A stretch of DNA of 64,000 nucleotides from Helichrysum umbraculigerum (lineage: Eukaryota; Streptophyta; Magnoliopsida; Asterales; Asteraceae). The translations under genes were made by a program, and so were the position numbers. This document shows positions 11,765-24,099 of the stretch, piece after piece. The stretch spans positions 66,482,559-66,546,558 of the forward strand of contig CATIUR010000001.1 in assembly GCA_949592205.1 (NCBI GenBank), in the 5' to 3' direction. The notes under the pieces are model-generated. The model ran no database searches. It was given only the letters and a program-made list of their open reading frames with translations, and had not been told where the DNA came from. How positions within the stretch are numbered: position 1 is the stretch's first letter; each line of letters opens with the position of its first letter.

Positions 11765-13382
11765 TACAGTCTTGGAATAACCTGATTCATCATATGAGAC
11801 TATCATAATATGGTTAAAAGTCTGTAAGAATTAGTGTTTAGAATAATCTGCCTCGATTTGCGTGCCTTTTGGATGTTTTTAGCACTTTTTACAGCAATGT
11901 CTATAATTTGACCAACTTTGTGAAATTAAGTAAATAAACGTTTAATTCAAGTGTTTTCACCAAGAATTAGGCCAAATGTGCGGGAAATATGTGCCTGAAA
12001 ACATGACTTTTTAGCACATATCAGGTAATTACATGGTTAAGCTCACTTAGATTAAGTTGCCATAAATGAAAGTAAAAATATTTGCTAGTTGTTTGAAATG
12101 ACTAGTTTACTTAGATTAAACGCTAGTATTATTGTTACTTTAATACCCTTGGAATAGGTTAGACACTTATGGTTGCGAAAATTGCTGATTGAGGATTGGT
12201 TAGGCCTAGGTTTAGTTTAAAATAAATTGCGGATTTATTCATATTTTAAAACCTACATTTCCAATTTTTGTTTAAAATTTGGAAATGAACTTAGCAATTT
12301 GTTATTACTTATGCATCTCATTTTCTTGTCAACAGATGGATCTATCAAACCCTTCGTTGAGGAAGCTTGCTCCATCCCCCGAAAATATGGACGATATTGA
12401 GAAATGGATGGGATGATACTTAGGGTCAAACAGAGTCATCATGTGGCCGGATATGAGACACTTGGGTATTAGGGATGAGTTCAAAGATTTGATTAAGTAT
12501 GATAAAGATGGCAAGGAACATGCTGCATTTTTCCATCTTTTCTCCATTGATGAGGCTATATACCGAGAGGTCGTCACTGAGTTTATGATGACTTACGAGT
12601 TCCGAGAGAGATTGGAGATCACTGATAAGAAGAAGATCACTTTTCGGTATCGTGGGAAGAAATATCATATGACAGTTGGAGATTTCGGAGTATACCTTGG
12701 CCTTTACACACAGTCTCAGGCCAGTTCTGATTGGTTCACCAGCAGTTTCCAGTCTATCTCCAGTTTACCGTCACGGGATCACAAGGAGATATGGAGAGGA
12801 TAGACGGGGACAACCTTCAGAAGTGGAGTAAAAGCTACACTCATGACCCGACCAGTTCATCACATTCTTCACAAGCTCCTGTGCTGTACTATCTTTGGGA
12901 AGAGAGATGCGGGACCTGCTACATCAGAAGAGCTTAAGTTCATGGATACGATCATAAGGAAGCAGAACCTGGATGTCGCATACATCATCGTGGATAGATT
13001 GTGGAAGGAGAAGAGAGAGGATAGACGCTACGTATTCATGGGAGCCATTATCACGAGATTGTTAGCCGGCATGGGGATTCTCACTGATCGTCACCGTGAG
13101 GATTACACCCATCACGCTAGCTCGCCGCCGTTTGATCTAGAGTATTGTAAGTTGATCAGGATCATTGATGAGGGACCTGAGAGACAGTGCTTATGGTATC
13201 AGACTCGGCAGCCCATTCCTGGATGCTTCATGACCAGGAAGCGCGTGACTAAAGAGGATAGAGATGCTGGTCCCCAGCCACAGAGACCAGTTGCAACAGA
13301 GATACCTGAGACATCACGAGGAGCAGACACATCAGTACTGCCTACACAGGCCATTGTGCATCACAAAGATCCGGTCACTCCT

Positions 13383-15858
13383 TGATATCGCGTAAAAAGT
13401 CATGTTTTTACTACCGATATCTCTCTCATTCTGGAACGATCCTTGGCATTTTAATTCAAATATAGCACAAATCAGTAACATTATGCCAAGATGGTCAAAA
13501 CGAGGTTGCACGATAAAAATCAAGCAAAACGGATGAAAAACGAAGATTCCACACACGTTTGAAGATTCAAGGCATCAAAATGAGATTTCAAGACCAAAGT
13601 GCCCTTCACCAACATCCATTATTTCCAAGATGTTCGTTTTTAAAATTCGAATCCAACAGAAAAAGAATCAACTGAAACGGGTAAAAAATGAAGATTTCGC
13701 GCCAGCCGGAAGATCTAAATGATCCGTACGCAATATCTGGAGCTAGGGACCTCATCTCAGGGCCTATCTTATGTCAAAATCTTCGTTTTTGAATTACGAA
13801 TCCAACAAAAAAAGAATCAACGCAAACGGACGTATAACGAAGAAAACACGCACGAATCGAGAAACGAAGCAAAAGACCGTGCAACGGGGCGGGGGTGGGC
13901 CCACCGCTGCCGGCCACCAGCCCACCGCCGCCGGCTGGACCTCCACCGCCGCCGGCTGGCCTGTACCCGCCTCGGTTTCTGTTTTTGGTAACTTTTGGTA
14001 CCTGGAGACAGTACTTTTCGTGTTGTACGGTACCCGGTGCGCCTACTTTTCGTGTTGTACGGTACCCGGTGCACCCTTTTGGCTACCTTTTGCTAACATG
14101 CACCTCAAGATGCTAATGTGAGCCAAAGCTCACCTATAAATAGGAGGTTTAGGCTTCATTTCAAAATGTCCCATATGGACTAGTCATATTACTTTCTTAC
14201 TTTCTCATTCTACTTTCTTACTTTAAATTTAGCATTAGATTAGTTTAGCACTTTGTTTAGAGTACAAAGAAATCTAGGAACGTTTTGTAATCTTTGGTGT
14301 ACGCTTGGAGTTACGCTCATTAATTCAAGTCTATTCCTTCTCGCATATTAATCTCGGTTATCTCTATCCTTATCTATCTTAATTAAACATGTTTGCTTTA
14401 ATTATGTTTGCGATCGTTATTACCATGATTAGCGAGTAGATTACTATTGTATTTGTTGTGATGTAGTTAGTATATATAATTGTGGGATGACTTTAAATGC
14501 GTCGTGAAATAATACGATGGCCCCTATTCGACTGATTACTCGGTATAGTATTGGAAATGCTTTTGAGCATAGTACAAATATATGGAAGTCAGTAACGACC
14601 GAAGGTAGTTGTATTATTGATCGACGTTATAAAATTGGAAACTTTGTGAACGGACTTATCTTGTGATTTTAAACCTAAAACTTACATTCTCCTTTCGATT
14701 GACAAACGTGATTGTAACCTTGTAAAGAGGAGTCGCGAACCTCAATACTCGGTCAATAGTTATCTGTGTAAAAACTATGTTTTTAATTGTAACGTCATGC
14801 AAGCATTATAAAATGCAATGTGATTACGTGGACTTGCCATGAGTATTGTACACTTCCAATCACAATGTATTTATAATGTAAACATTGCGAAGCAATTAAA
14901 CTCACAACGGAAACATTGGTAAACAATTAAATACGATGTGAGCCACCATAGCATTTTCCGACATGGTCCGGGTTTGACTTTCTGTAAAAAGCCGTCAGCA
15001 TTTTAATTCGTTGTTTTAGTTTAGATTAGATTAGATTAGGTAGGCTATAGGCTAAATGGTCATTTACGAAAACCTAGGGATTTGTTAATTGCATTGAGAA
15101 AGACAAGTTTGAAATCCTCCTTAAACTGATACTTTTGCTTAAAACCATGAAACCCTAAAGTAAGATACGCAAGAAACCTGAATGCTTTCCCTCATTTATC
15201 ACGCTTAAGTTTCATTGGTAGAAATTAATTAAATAAGTCCGGACACAAGTTCTAAGTTAGTTGTTTAATGGATTCATAATCATTGTGGTATTAAGAACGA
15301 CTAGACATGTTATGGACTTGCTACTCTATTCCTTCGCCCATGAACGAATACGTTTAATAATATGGGCCACTGACTCCCTTACAGGAGAGTGTGGAGAGTT
15401 GAGCATCGTCTGTCTGGTCAGAATCATGATACCTTAGTTCCTCGTGACATATTAGTTGATAACCGACTAATAAGGAATCTATTGGTTATACCATAAGTTA
15501 ATGAATCTCATAAGCAACCCAATTTAGTTAATCATTTTCCCGTAAGAGTCATCATCCCATAATTATTAACTAACGAACTCACAACAAATACTACTTTGCA
15601 TTATCTGACATCTTATTACATTTTATTCGCTTTATTTAGTTTACTTAATTAACTGAACAAAAACCCCCAACGCACTCTCTTAAAACATTTACTAGGAAAG
15701 AAGGATTGATTGGATCACCTCCGTTTCAATTCAGTTTCTCTTTAAGAACGACTCTAGGTCCAACTTACCGCCTACTAACCTTTTGGTTCAGTACTAGTAA
15801 GTCACACTTAGACCCCAGCAATTATTAATTTTAAAACCACCCGTTGATAACCTCAACA
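13383..15858 (+). mobile_element. Solo LTR S3 (Athila-like, B family, TSD CTCCT)
   Basis: A 2,476-bp LTR starting TGATATCGCGTAAAAAGTCATG and ending CCTCAACA with CTCCT at 13378-13382 and 15859-15863. Comparison with uninterrupted copy E2 (CACTCCTCTTACTCGG) confirms the insertion. It is the same family as the LTRs of element B (identical first 19 bases) but clearly older. It has a TATA box (CTATAAATAG, 14134) and a palindrome array. No coding capacity. Confidence 0.93.
13904..13961 (+). promoter_or_regulatory. 21-bp-phased GCCGGC palindrome array (S3, U3)
   Basis: GCCGGC hexamers begin at 13909, 13930 and 13951, 21 bp apart, inside units of the form CCACCGCCGCCGGCTGG. About 180 bp upstream of the TATA box. 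Overlapping proline-rich ORFs on both strands are a by-product of the repeat. Confidence 0.8.
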
Positions 15859-16588
15859 CTCCTTTTACTCAGTACTATCTATTACATGCTTTACAGGTTA
15901 TCCGTGATCAGCAGGTTCTGACAGCTAGGACACATGGTACTCCTGAGCCTGATCACTTCTTATACAGATGTGGACCACCACCTCCACCCACTACCCATAC
16001 CGCTACTCACCTATACACCACATTCCCTCCACCACATCCACATACCTCCACTCAGCCACCACATCCATATAGACGCCCACGCACACCTACCACATACTCC
16101 GCACCATTACCCACTCACAGATCCACATCTGATATAGCCAGAGTCTACTCAGTACACATACCATCACCAGCCCGTCAGCATGCATCATTGCCTCATCCGA
16201 CATACCCATTCTGACCCATGATCAGCATCCAGAGGCTAACACATCATACAGACCAGATCTGCTCTACATTGGTACCGATGCATTGTTCACTGGTAGCATC
16301 GGCCCTTACTTGGATTTGGGCCCCATCTTTTCATATCAGGTTCCTACTGAGAGCACTCTCAGGCAGCTCTACCTTGATATGTTACATACGGCAGGTGTTA
16401 CCACTGCGGACATGCTTGCACAGGGTTATGATGATATGATGGCACTTCCAGCGATGACTCTCAGACAGATATTGATTCAGCGAGGACTACTACCTCCAGA
16501 TGAGCAGAGGGTATCTAGCGGACAGCAGTCAGTTGCAGGACCTCCAGCTCAGCCTGATGACATACCAGCAGACGATCCTCCATTCTAG

Positions 16589-18431
16589 ACTACTTATCTT
16601 ATGATTCATATTTCATATCACTGACTTTTGTATTATATTGATTACAGTGATCTCTATCTTTCACTTGGTTTCATAACTTAATTCACCTTGTTTTCATCTG
16701 GGGAGTTTCTTACCTTTCACCTTGTTTTCATAACTTGATTCATTTTGTTCACTTAGGAATGCAAAGTAATCTATACTCTATCCTAAACTTATCACTAAGT
16801 GTGGGATTTCAGCCCAAACCAACTTGAGAAACATTTTCTATATGTTCAAACTCTAAGTGTGGGATTATATTTTCTAAATATAATCTCAACTCAAGAGAAC
16901 ATTAGGGACAATGTTCCTCTAAGTGTGGGATAGTAGGTATAGAATACCTTGAATTAGATGTTTTACAGATTTTAATGTCCGGATAGCTTTACTCAGAAAA
17001 TGTTCCTCAAATTTTCAAAATTTTCAAAATTTTCAAAACTTTTTAAACAAAAATAATAAAGTATGAGCAAAATCATCCGATTAGCTCTACTATTTTTGAG
17101 TTACGATATCTTTCAAAAAGGAACCATTTCTAATATGAGTTAGTTATTCAAGAATATTAGGGAAATTAAGGTAGAAATTTCTTAAATAAGTATTAACAAT
17201 CTAAGGAGCATGGCTAGGCACATACAAACCCAAATTTGCAGTGAGGTTTTGAGCCTTAAAAGCATTCATTTTAAATGCTACATTGTTCATTTCTTGTGTG
17301 TACCGATGCTAGTATCTCTAAATTAGAACTTGTTCTTGACATATGTTTCGAGACCACATTGGAGACTACCGTACGCGGTATAGGTGAAATTAGATGATCT
17401 CGACATTCCTTAGGTTTAAACCCATTCTTACATGCCTTTTCAAGCCCAAAACCCTTCCGATACTCATTTTTAGTATCGATGATCCGCCTAGAAAAACCCG
17501 TTGAGCCTTAACCTTTCGTTTCTTCAAAACCCTATATCTTTAACCACTTTTCCCAAATTCCCAACAACTTATCTTGGAATTTCTAAGGTTATGAAAAACA
17601 TCTTGAAGAATCTCTTTCCGAATTGATCTATTCCTCCGTGTTCACCAAAATTAGAAAATCAAGAGTGCGAAAAATTGGCACCAGAAGGAAAGACTCGAAG
17701 AAGTCCGTGATAAGAAAAAAAGAGATTTTCGAAAGAAAATCAAAAATATCCTTGGAAGTTCTCTGGCAAAGAAGTTCTGAAGAAAGAAAAGAAAATAAAA
17801 AGCAGAAAAAGAAAGAAAAGAAAAAGAAAAGAAAATAAAGCTAAAGTGCTTCAGAGTATCAATCTTTCAAAGAAATATCCAATGAAATACAAGTAGCTAT
17901 CTTCTCCGTTCTACAATAAGTTTTTCATGATTCTTAGAATGCCTAAGATAAGCAACCCCTTATAACCAAAAATCACCACTATCCATACCCCTCAACTCTC
18001 ACAAACACTACAACCCACTCAAATGTCTTGGGATAAATAACGCCGTCCTCTTCCTAAGTGGTGGAGATCCGATTCTCGACCAAGCTTATGATGATGAGTG
18101 CTGCATGACTGGCTATTTGAGCGATTTCGATTGTGCTAGATTGATAGGAAACCCGATACACTCTGAGTGAAATTGAGTGACCACCTTTCGTGAGATCGCC
18201 TAGTCATGTATACTCCAAGATCACGAGATTTGGAAAGTATGCCTGGGAAAGTCAATACTTATTTCTGAAAAGATCATCTTAGCTTTCCCTATGTTCTCTA
18301 AATAATTTTCCCATATGACAAAGTGGTAACTTTTTGGAGGTGCTCTAACTCACCTAAAATCTATAAAATGTTTTCACAGGGATACAACTGAGTGTTGCTT
18401 GAGGACAAACAACGCTTAAATGTGGGTTACT
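16589..18431 (+). other. E1 3' UTR with repeated CTAAGTGTGGGAT boxes
   Basis: Non-coding 1.8 kb between ORF-1 and the LTR. CTAAGTGTGGGAT occurs at 16795, 16853 and 16919, and a variant (CTTAAATGTGGGT, 18415) sits right in front of the LTR, where the polypurine tract belongs. The boxes are therefore upstream duplicates of the PPT-adjacent sequence. A Lys-rich ORF at 17623-17838 is A/G-rich low complexity and not called. Homologous to 25888-28219, but lacks about 520 bp present there near 25968-26490. Confidence 0.75.
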
Positions 18432-20804
18432 TGATGTGACCCAAAAAGTCATGTTTTTAAGTACTTATTTCCGCACTTTTTGGACTATTCTTTGGTGAAA
18501 ACATTTCAAAATAATCATTTATCATCAAAAATTGCCAAGGTAGTCTAAATACGGGCGTTGCTACAAAAATCAGTGAAAACATCCATTTTGCACGTAAACT
18601 GAGGCAAAAACAATCACCTTAAAAATCCATTCGTGATTATCATATCAAAGTAGATCTTATTGCATAATTTATGATTCAATAGGAAAATCCAAGATCGGTG
18701 GTGAAAGAATCAAGAGAAACGGGTGAAGAACGAAGAAGATGTGCGGTCTAGAAGCCCGCCGATCGTCATCCGGAACACGCAAAAGTCAAACACTTCCAAA
18801 TTTGTCAAACTCAGTGTCATTAGAAGCGTAACGGAAAAACGAAGCCAACGGCGCAAGAATCAAGCAAATCGGAGCTCAAACGAAGAAGATACGGACGAAC
18901 CAAGCAACCGAGAAACAAGCGGAGGCCAAACCAAGCACCAACCCCCCCCCCCCCCCTGCCCACCTAGGTACCTTATACGGTACCCTAGGTGCCGTATACG
19001 GCTTTGGGGTGCCGTATACGGGGCCTGGTGGCTTATGAGGTGCCGTTTGCCCCCTTGGTCCGATGGTCCCGTATGCAGCTTGGATGCTTGTATTTCATGC
19101 TTCAAAACTTGTACCTAGACCAACTAGCTTCTCCTATAAATACCTCACTCATTTCACCATTTCAAACACACCTTACACCTCTCATTTCACATACTTCTCT
19201 TTCTCTCTCTACTTTCTCTCTCTAGCATTACTCTTAGGAGTTAGAGGTGAATTGTTCTTGTAATTAGTTCTCTCTCTAGTTTCTCGCTCTAGCACTACTC
19301 TTAGGAGTTAGAGGAGAACTAGAGAGATATAAGTTAGCGGTTAGAGCTAGAGGAAAGTTGTAATTGGGTAATCAAGCTGTAGCAAGGTTATTCAAGTCAG
19401 ACTGTTGTAATCCTCAGTATTACTCTTCTAATCCGGTGATATTATCTTACTTTATTACTGTTATAATGTTTACTTTGCATATTATTTCAGTACGATTTAT
19501 GATTGTTGCCATGCTGATTAGCTAGATTAATATGTGATTGTTGAAATGTAGATGTTAGGATTAGGGATGATGTTTAATTAATATATCTTATATATGATCG
19601 GTAGTTGTTATGCTGCGTACATGTTTAGACTTATCCTGGATGTAGACTTAATTAATCACCCTTTATGGTCTCTCACGTAACTGTTGCCTTAGGATAGGAT
19701 CTGATCAACCCTAACTACGAATACACAGTTATCTCCTGTTTGTATGAAACTGTGAGATCGCCATAACACGTCAGAATACTTGGTATAGCGTTGGAAATAC
19801 CGTTGGTAGAGTACAAATACGTGGAAGCCAAGGAAATGCCGGTGGCCTATCTCTCCGTGGATTACCTGGAAGCAACCCTTCCAGACACGGGTCTAGGTCT
19901 TGCTAAGCCGTGAAAATGCTATAGTACACCGTTAAACTACCTCTGGTTATAAAGCTGTGTAAAGATACAATAGGTCTTTAAAACACCGCAGATATACCTA
20001 GGGTTAGAGTACTGTGGAAAATAAGGTCACTATACACTGTACGCATGCCTAGGGATGAACGACCGATGGAAAAGGAGGGTCTAATCCATGACGGAAGTAT
20101 TAGAACTAAAACAGATAAAACATGAGTTAGGAAATGAAAGCAAGGATGCCGGCTGTGTTCCCAGATGCTTAAAACCCCTAAACTCTACTTAACCGATAGT
20201 TTAACTTATTCAGCATACAACCAGTATTACTCTGTTAAAATTGGATAGACATAGGTGTTAAGAAAGGTCAGTGTTGTGGACTGTCGCCTTATTCCTTAAC
20301 CCCATTCAGAGGGTCGCTTGGTCTTTGAAAGAGACGGTGAGGTGGGTCTGAAGACAGTCCCATCTGACCAGAATCAGGATAGCCTAGGATTCAGTGATAT
20401 ATTCTTTAAGGTTACACCTAGACGTAGGGTCCTAGTGTTTACACCGACCGTTTAGAAGATTCTTAACTAGAGTAATCACCTATCATCAATATAATATCAT
20501 CCCGAAACCCTAATCGTCAAAGTTTCAGCAATCACTCTCTACCTGCTGCTTATATTCTCGTTTACTTTTCTGCATTTTAATTTCTGTCTTTAGATTAGAT
20601 TAGATAAAACCAAAACCATACCTACCTTGTTCTAAAACCATCCTATTGTTAAGTTATCTTTGGTAGGTTCCAATTCAATTCAATTCGTTCCAATTTTGGA
20701 CGACACTCGAGTTAAAATTTTAAAACTTTCACAGCTCGCGCATCTCGGTTGCCGTCGGAGCAACGATTCGGGGTAAAACCCGACCGACCGCTGGGATCGC
20801 GACA
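18432..20804 (+). repeat. LTR between E1 and E2
   Basis: 2,373-bp LTR starting TGATGTGACCCAAAAAGTC and ending GGATCGCGACA, serving as 3' LTR of E1 and 5' LTR of E2. TATA box CTATAAATAC at 19134. A run of 15 C at 18942-18956 lies just before the palindrome array. Compared with the right-hand LTR it lacks 59 bp (present at 53727-53785); related LTRs have similar sequence there, so this looks like a deletion here. Confidence 0.88.
18971..19021 (+). promoter_or_regulatory. CCGTATACGG palindrome array (E middle LTR)
   Basis: CCTTATACGG at 18971, CCGTATACGG at 18992 and 19012 (intervals 21 and 20 bp), separated by CTAGGT-type sequence. 113 bp upstream of the TATA box. The right-hand LTR has four copies. 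Confidence 0.82.
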
Positions 20805-20810
20805 AGTTTT

Positions 20811-20828
20811 TGGCGCCGCTGCCGGGGA
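20811..20828 (+). other. Primer-binding site of E2 (tRNA-Asp type)
   Basis: TGGCGCCGCTGCCGGGGA begins six bases behind the LTR end (GCGACA). Same PBS as A, B and G. The leader to the ORFx ATG is 145 bp. Confidence 0.9.
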
Positions 20829-20973
20829 TCGGTTTCGTCAAGAATTGAATTCTGCCTTAGATAATTAACTTTGGGAGATCCTTCCTTAAGATTATCATTA
20901 CTTAGGAAGTTAATTGCTTTATTAGTTAGATAACTTAGTTCTTAAACCCTAGAAAATACAAAAAAATTAGAAA

Positions 20974-22434
20974 ATGAAAAACCCTAATTCTCCTTCAAAC
21001 CCCATCTCTCCTCTCAATCAAATGATGACGGATGAGATGACGACTTTGGTAGATGTGGAATTCTTTGACTGTCCAGAGTATGAGTCAAACTCCTCTGACG
21101 TTAGAGAGGTCTGTGTTAACCATGAAGTTGAGAACCCAAAAATATCGAGCTTATACTTAGGTTTAGATGAATTTCAGCAGAAGATTCCAGCTTTTGTTAC
21201 TGTTGCTTTAAGTGGTCAACCCACACTTGACCCTGAGATTCTATCACACTTGTCTAGGTATCCACACTATATTAGACCTGCTACTTTATCTGATGATGAA
21301 CCCTTTGGAATTGAAGTATTCTTCTATCTACCCATGCCCTGGATGGATTTGAATGAACGTCTTCATTGCCTAGATGAATATTTTGAATACGATCTCCCAG
21401 ATATTTTGCGAGCCCACCCCACTACACTTTATTCAAGTGTTGTTGAGGAAGAGAGTCTCCAATATCAGGTCGAGACTAAGCCTAGGACAGAAACACCAAG
21501 CCCTAATAGAATTGAATTTAGGAACAATCAACCAGAATCTGAGATTGGCCATCACCTAGGAATTTCTCAAAGCCCCGATAGGAGAATGGATATATGTGCT
21601 GACTTTCTCAGAAATCTTAAGATATCCGACTTCCCCTTTTCGTATGAACAGAGAAAAACCTTTGTGGTAATTGATAGGATGTTAAGATCTCTCACTGGTA
21701 ATTATAATAGAACAAACGAGTTAACATTAAAATCAGAGATAGATCTCTTAATGGATTTATTAGCCAGCACCGATTATTCGCCTGTTTCACAAACAAAGAT
21801 AAATCGTTATGTTGCGGCCCTGATTGATGAACTCGAATATTGGATAGAGAGAAACCCTATTAAACCTACCTCAATTTCTGTAGATATTCCATTCTTTGCT
21901 GATCTTACTTCTTATTTAATTAACGAATTGCGAGTTATTTTTCCTGAATCGATTGAGGAAGCTATTGAATCTGCTTTCTTTGCAAAAAGAAAGGAGCTTC
22001 ATATCCAGCCAATCCAGTTATTCCAACAGATTAGATTTCCATTTACAGCGCAACAAAAGATTTATATTAGGGAACTTTCGCAAGTGGTGCACACTACCCA
22101 TGGAAACCCTGATTCTAACGAAGAAACGGAATTTCTAAAAGTCTTAGGAAAATTTCTCTTTGATCTCTGTTATATAGACTCAGGATTCAGGGATGGTATT
22201 TCGAACCCAAAGATGGTAAAATGAGAGTTTAACCATTTCGTTGATGCATTGCTACAACTCGGTCAGGTAGAGAAAGAATTCTTAACTGAATTTGAGCGAT
22301 ACTATATTAATCCTGCCGAGTTAATTTACAATGTCATCCGAGCTCTTAGAGGTACGTTTATCTCTCGCCACACCTTATCTTTGTCTAAAGCTTCAACCGT
22401 ATCCAAAAGTGTCATCTTGGACGCTATCCGGTAA
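20974..22434 (+). pseudogene. ORFx of element E2 (one in-frame TGA)
   Basis: Third member of the ORFx family but placed immediately behind the PBS, where gag should be. ATG at 20974; the frame runs 416 codons to a TGA at 22222-22224, then continues in the same frame to TAA at 22434, and this last segment aligns with the C-termini of the A and B proteins (LGQVEKE... and IRALRGTF against FLRIYP-type ends). The TGA is therefore probably a mutation in an about 486-residue protein. The repeat motif occurs at residues 219-263 (DFPFSYEQ ... LTGNY) and 354-398 (RFPFTAQQ ... HGNP). The N-terminal 200 residues are acidic and unlike A or B. Function unknown. Confidence 0.72.
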
Positions 22435-22452
22435 AACAGTAAGTCTGGTATG

Positions 22453-22500
22453 GACGAGCTTTCGTCTTTAACAAAGCGCTCTTGGAAGGCACCCCAAGCC
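22453..22500 (+). promoter_or_regulatory. Post-ORFx hairpin and box (E2)
   Basis: GACGA/TCGTC stem at 22453-22466 followed by AAAGCGCTCTTGGAAGGCACCCC, the counterpart of the hairpin and GGGAGGCAAC box behind ORFx in A and B. From 22501 to 22903 the DNA is AT-rich and I see nothing else in it. Confidence 0.5.
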
Positions 22501-22903
22501 TATCTAGGTTAATTAATATTAGTTAGTGTTAGTTTAGATTAATTTTTCGTTTAAAACTTTCTTTTAAAAATCAAGAAAACGTCCTTTAAACTTTAAACTC
22601 GCACGATTTGCGTAAGTTCGAACTTTTCAGAAAAATTTGACAAAGTTTTAATTTTAAAATTTTGGAAAATTAATTTCGATTTGTTTTAAAGTTTAAAGTA
22701 CTCAAAAATATTGTTTCGTTTTTAAATAAACTCGTTTCAGTTTAAACGCAATGAACTTTTCGCACGCAATTTAAAACACAATTTTAATTCGCGAAATTTT
22801 TTTATAAAGATTCGTATTTACTTTTGGTTACTTTATTAAAAATCTTAAAACCTTTCGAAAACCAATCGTACGTATCGTATCTTTCGCGTTTTAAATCGAA
22901 ACG

Positions 22904-24099
22904 TATTTAAACCAAGAGGAAGGGATCCACTACAAACAAAAAGTCAAAAAGTCAAAATTTTCTCTCCTTCCTCTTCCCCAAAACCTACGGCCTCCCCATC
23001 ACCATCACCAAACCTCCATTTCTCCACCATTTTTGATGATTTAAAGCTTCAAGTTCTTCATTTTATCATATCTCTTACATACATAACATCATTTCATCAC
23101 TTGCAAGGTAATTCCTAACTCAAATCTTTAAATTTCATTAACTTTTTAAAAGTTAGGGTTTCAACTTTTGATATATGAAATTCATGGTGAAAACTTGTGT
23201 TTTATAGTTCAAAAGTGTTCTTGCATAGTTGCTTAACATGATTACATGCTTGATTGAGTAGATTACTTGATAATTTGTGACTTTGATCTTCAAATGTTGA
23301 CTTTAAGTGGTCAAAGTTGCTTGATTGTTGACTTTTGATAACTAGTAGCTTGTTTTGATTAATTCATGCTTAGTATGACTTGATAAACATGTTTATATGA
23401 TTGCTAGTTCATTTTGAATGATCCTTAGAATTATTGAAAGTTAAAGTAAGCATGTTGTGATTAGAATTAACCAAGTATCATACTTTATTTTAAATCTTTA
23501 ATTTTTAAAATGGTACTTGTGTTAATTAAATCATGGCAAGTTTCTTAGATTTTCAATAAATCATTAGTTAGCTTTTGGTCCTTTATTATTCACTACCTTA
23601 ATTAATAAAGTGTTGAATATTTTTAATATGACCATCACACGTAAGCTATCGTCATTCATTTATCAAAATCTTTAAATCTTGCAAAATTGTTAAAATTAAC
23701 CGAATAAGTTAACACGTGTCTTTAACCATATGGTATTTGCATGAATAAATTAGTTTATGCTCTTTTTGGTTTACTTGATATATTTGAGGTAATTACATGG
23801 TTATGCTCACTTAGATTAAGTTGCCTTGAATGAAAATAAGAATATTTGCTACTTGTTTGAAATGACGAGTTCACTTAGATTAAACGCTAGTATTATTATT
23901 ACTTTAGTACCCTTGGAATAGGTTAGACACTTATGGTTGCGAAAATTGCGGATTGAGGATTGGTTAGGCCTAGGTTTAGTTTAAAATAAATTGCGGATTT
24001 ATTCATATTTTAAAGCCTACATTTCCAATTTTTGTTTAAAATTTGGAAATGTACTAAGCAATTTGTTATGACTTATGCATCTCATTTTGTTGTCAACAG
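22904..24099 (+). promoter_or_regulatory. Candidate internal promoter, leader exon and 5' UTR intron for ORF-1
   Basis: TATTTAAA at 22904-22911 is followed about 55 bp downstream by a pyrimidine patch (TCTCTCCTTCCTCTTCCCC), then a leader without long ORF ending CTTGCAAG|GTAATT at 23107/23108. The next strong acceptor, TTTTGTTGTCAACAG, ends at 24099 immediately before the ORF-1 ATG, giving a 992-bp T-rich candidate intron. The E1 copy keeps the acceptor (TTCTTGTCAACAG before 12336). This looks like a self-contained transcription start for the env-position gene. It is inferred from sequence only. Confidence 0.5.

Larger units (their letters stand above)
1..12023 (-). mobile_element. Element A: Athila-like gag-protease + ORFx retrotransposon, 3' end outside window
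   Basis: Read on the minus strand the order is LTR (12023 to 7050), tRNA-Asp-type primer-binding site, gag-protease, ORFx, then 3' untranslated DNA running off the window at position 1. No reverse transcriptase, RNase H or integrase sequence is present between protease and ORFx or behind ORFx within the window, so it appears non-autonomous. Its 5' edge is TGATATGTGC at 12023, and the flanking sequence from 12024 (GGTAATTACATGG) matches an uninterrupted copy at 23787, which shows that A inserted into element E. The 3' LTR and second target-site duplication lie to the left and cannot be checked. Two solo LTRs (S1, S2) interrupt it. Confidence 0.85.
7050..12023 (-). repeat. 5' LTR of element A (interrupted by solo LTR S2)
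   Basis: On the minus strand the LTR starts TGATATGTGCTAAAAAGTCATG at 12023 and ends TAACA at 7050; without S2 and one TSD it is about 2,417 bp, the same size as the LTRs of B, E, G and S3. It shares their opening (TGAT...AAAAAGTCA), the U3 box around AAACAGACGCAAAACGAAGAAG, a TATA box (CTATAAATAGA on the minus strand near 8783-8792), and the palindrome array at 8878-8983. Small ORFs inside it have no homology and are ignored. Confidence 0.85.
12336..16588 (+). pseudogene. ATHILA ORF-1-like (env-position) gene, copy E1
   Basis: Homologous to 24100-25887 across its length; start ATG at 12336 directly follows TTGTCAACAG. It is broken by a TGA near 12415 (GGATGATAC where E2 has GGACGATAC), a TAG at 12801-12803 (E2 has TTG), solo LTR S3 at 13383-15863 and a one-base length difference near 16205. 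The family is recognised by the MTVGDFGVYLG segment and TRPVHHILHKLLCCTIFGKR followed by EELKFMD, which resemble the Arabidopsis retrotransposon ORF-1 (ATHILA) domain. The C-terminal part is Pro/His/Thr-rich low complexity. At the E2 stop position this copy has CAG, so each copy keeps a codon the other has lost. The 312 bases upstream (12024-12335) are homologous to the candidate intron of E2. Confidence 0.8.

Noticed and set aside
13719..14121. Overlapping Pro/Arg-rich ORFs on both strands in S3 and the B LTRs (also 41678-42064, 49119-49505)
   Set aside because: They are produced by GC-rich palindrome repeats read in several frames; no start context or homology, and they lie in U3.
17623..17838. 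Lys-rich ORF in E1 3' UTR (copy at 27408)
   Set aside because: A/G-rich low-complexity DNA; differs by indels between copies without frame conservation.
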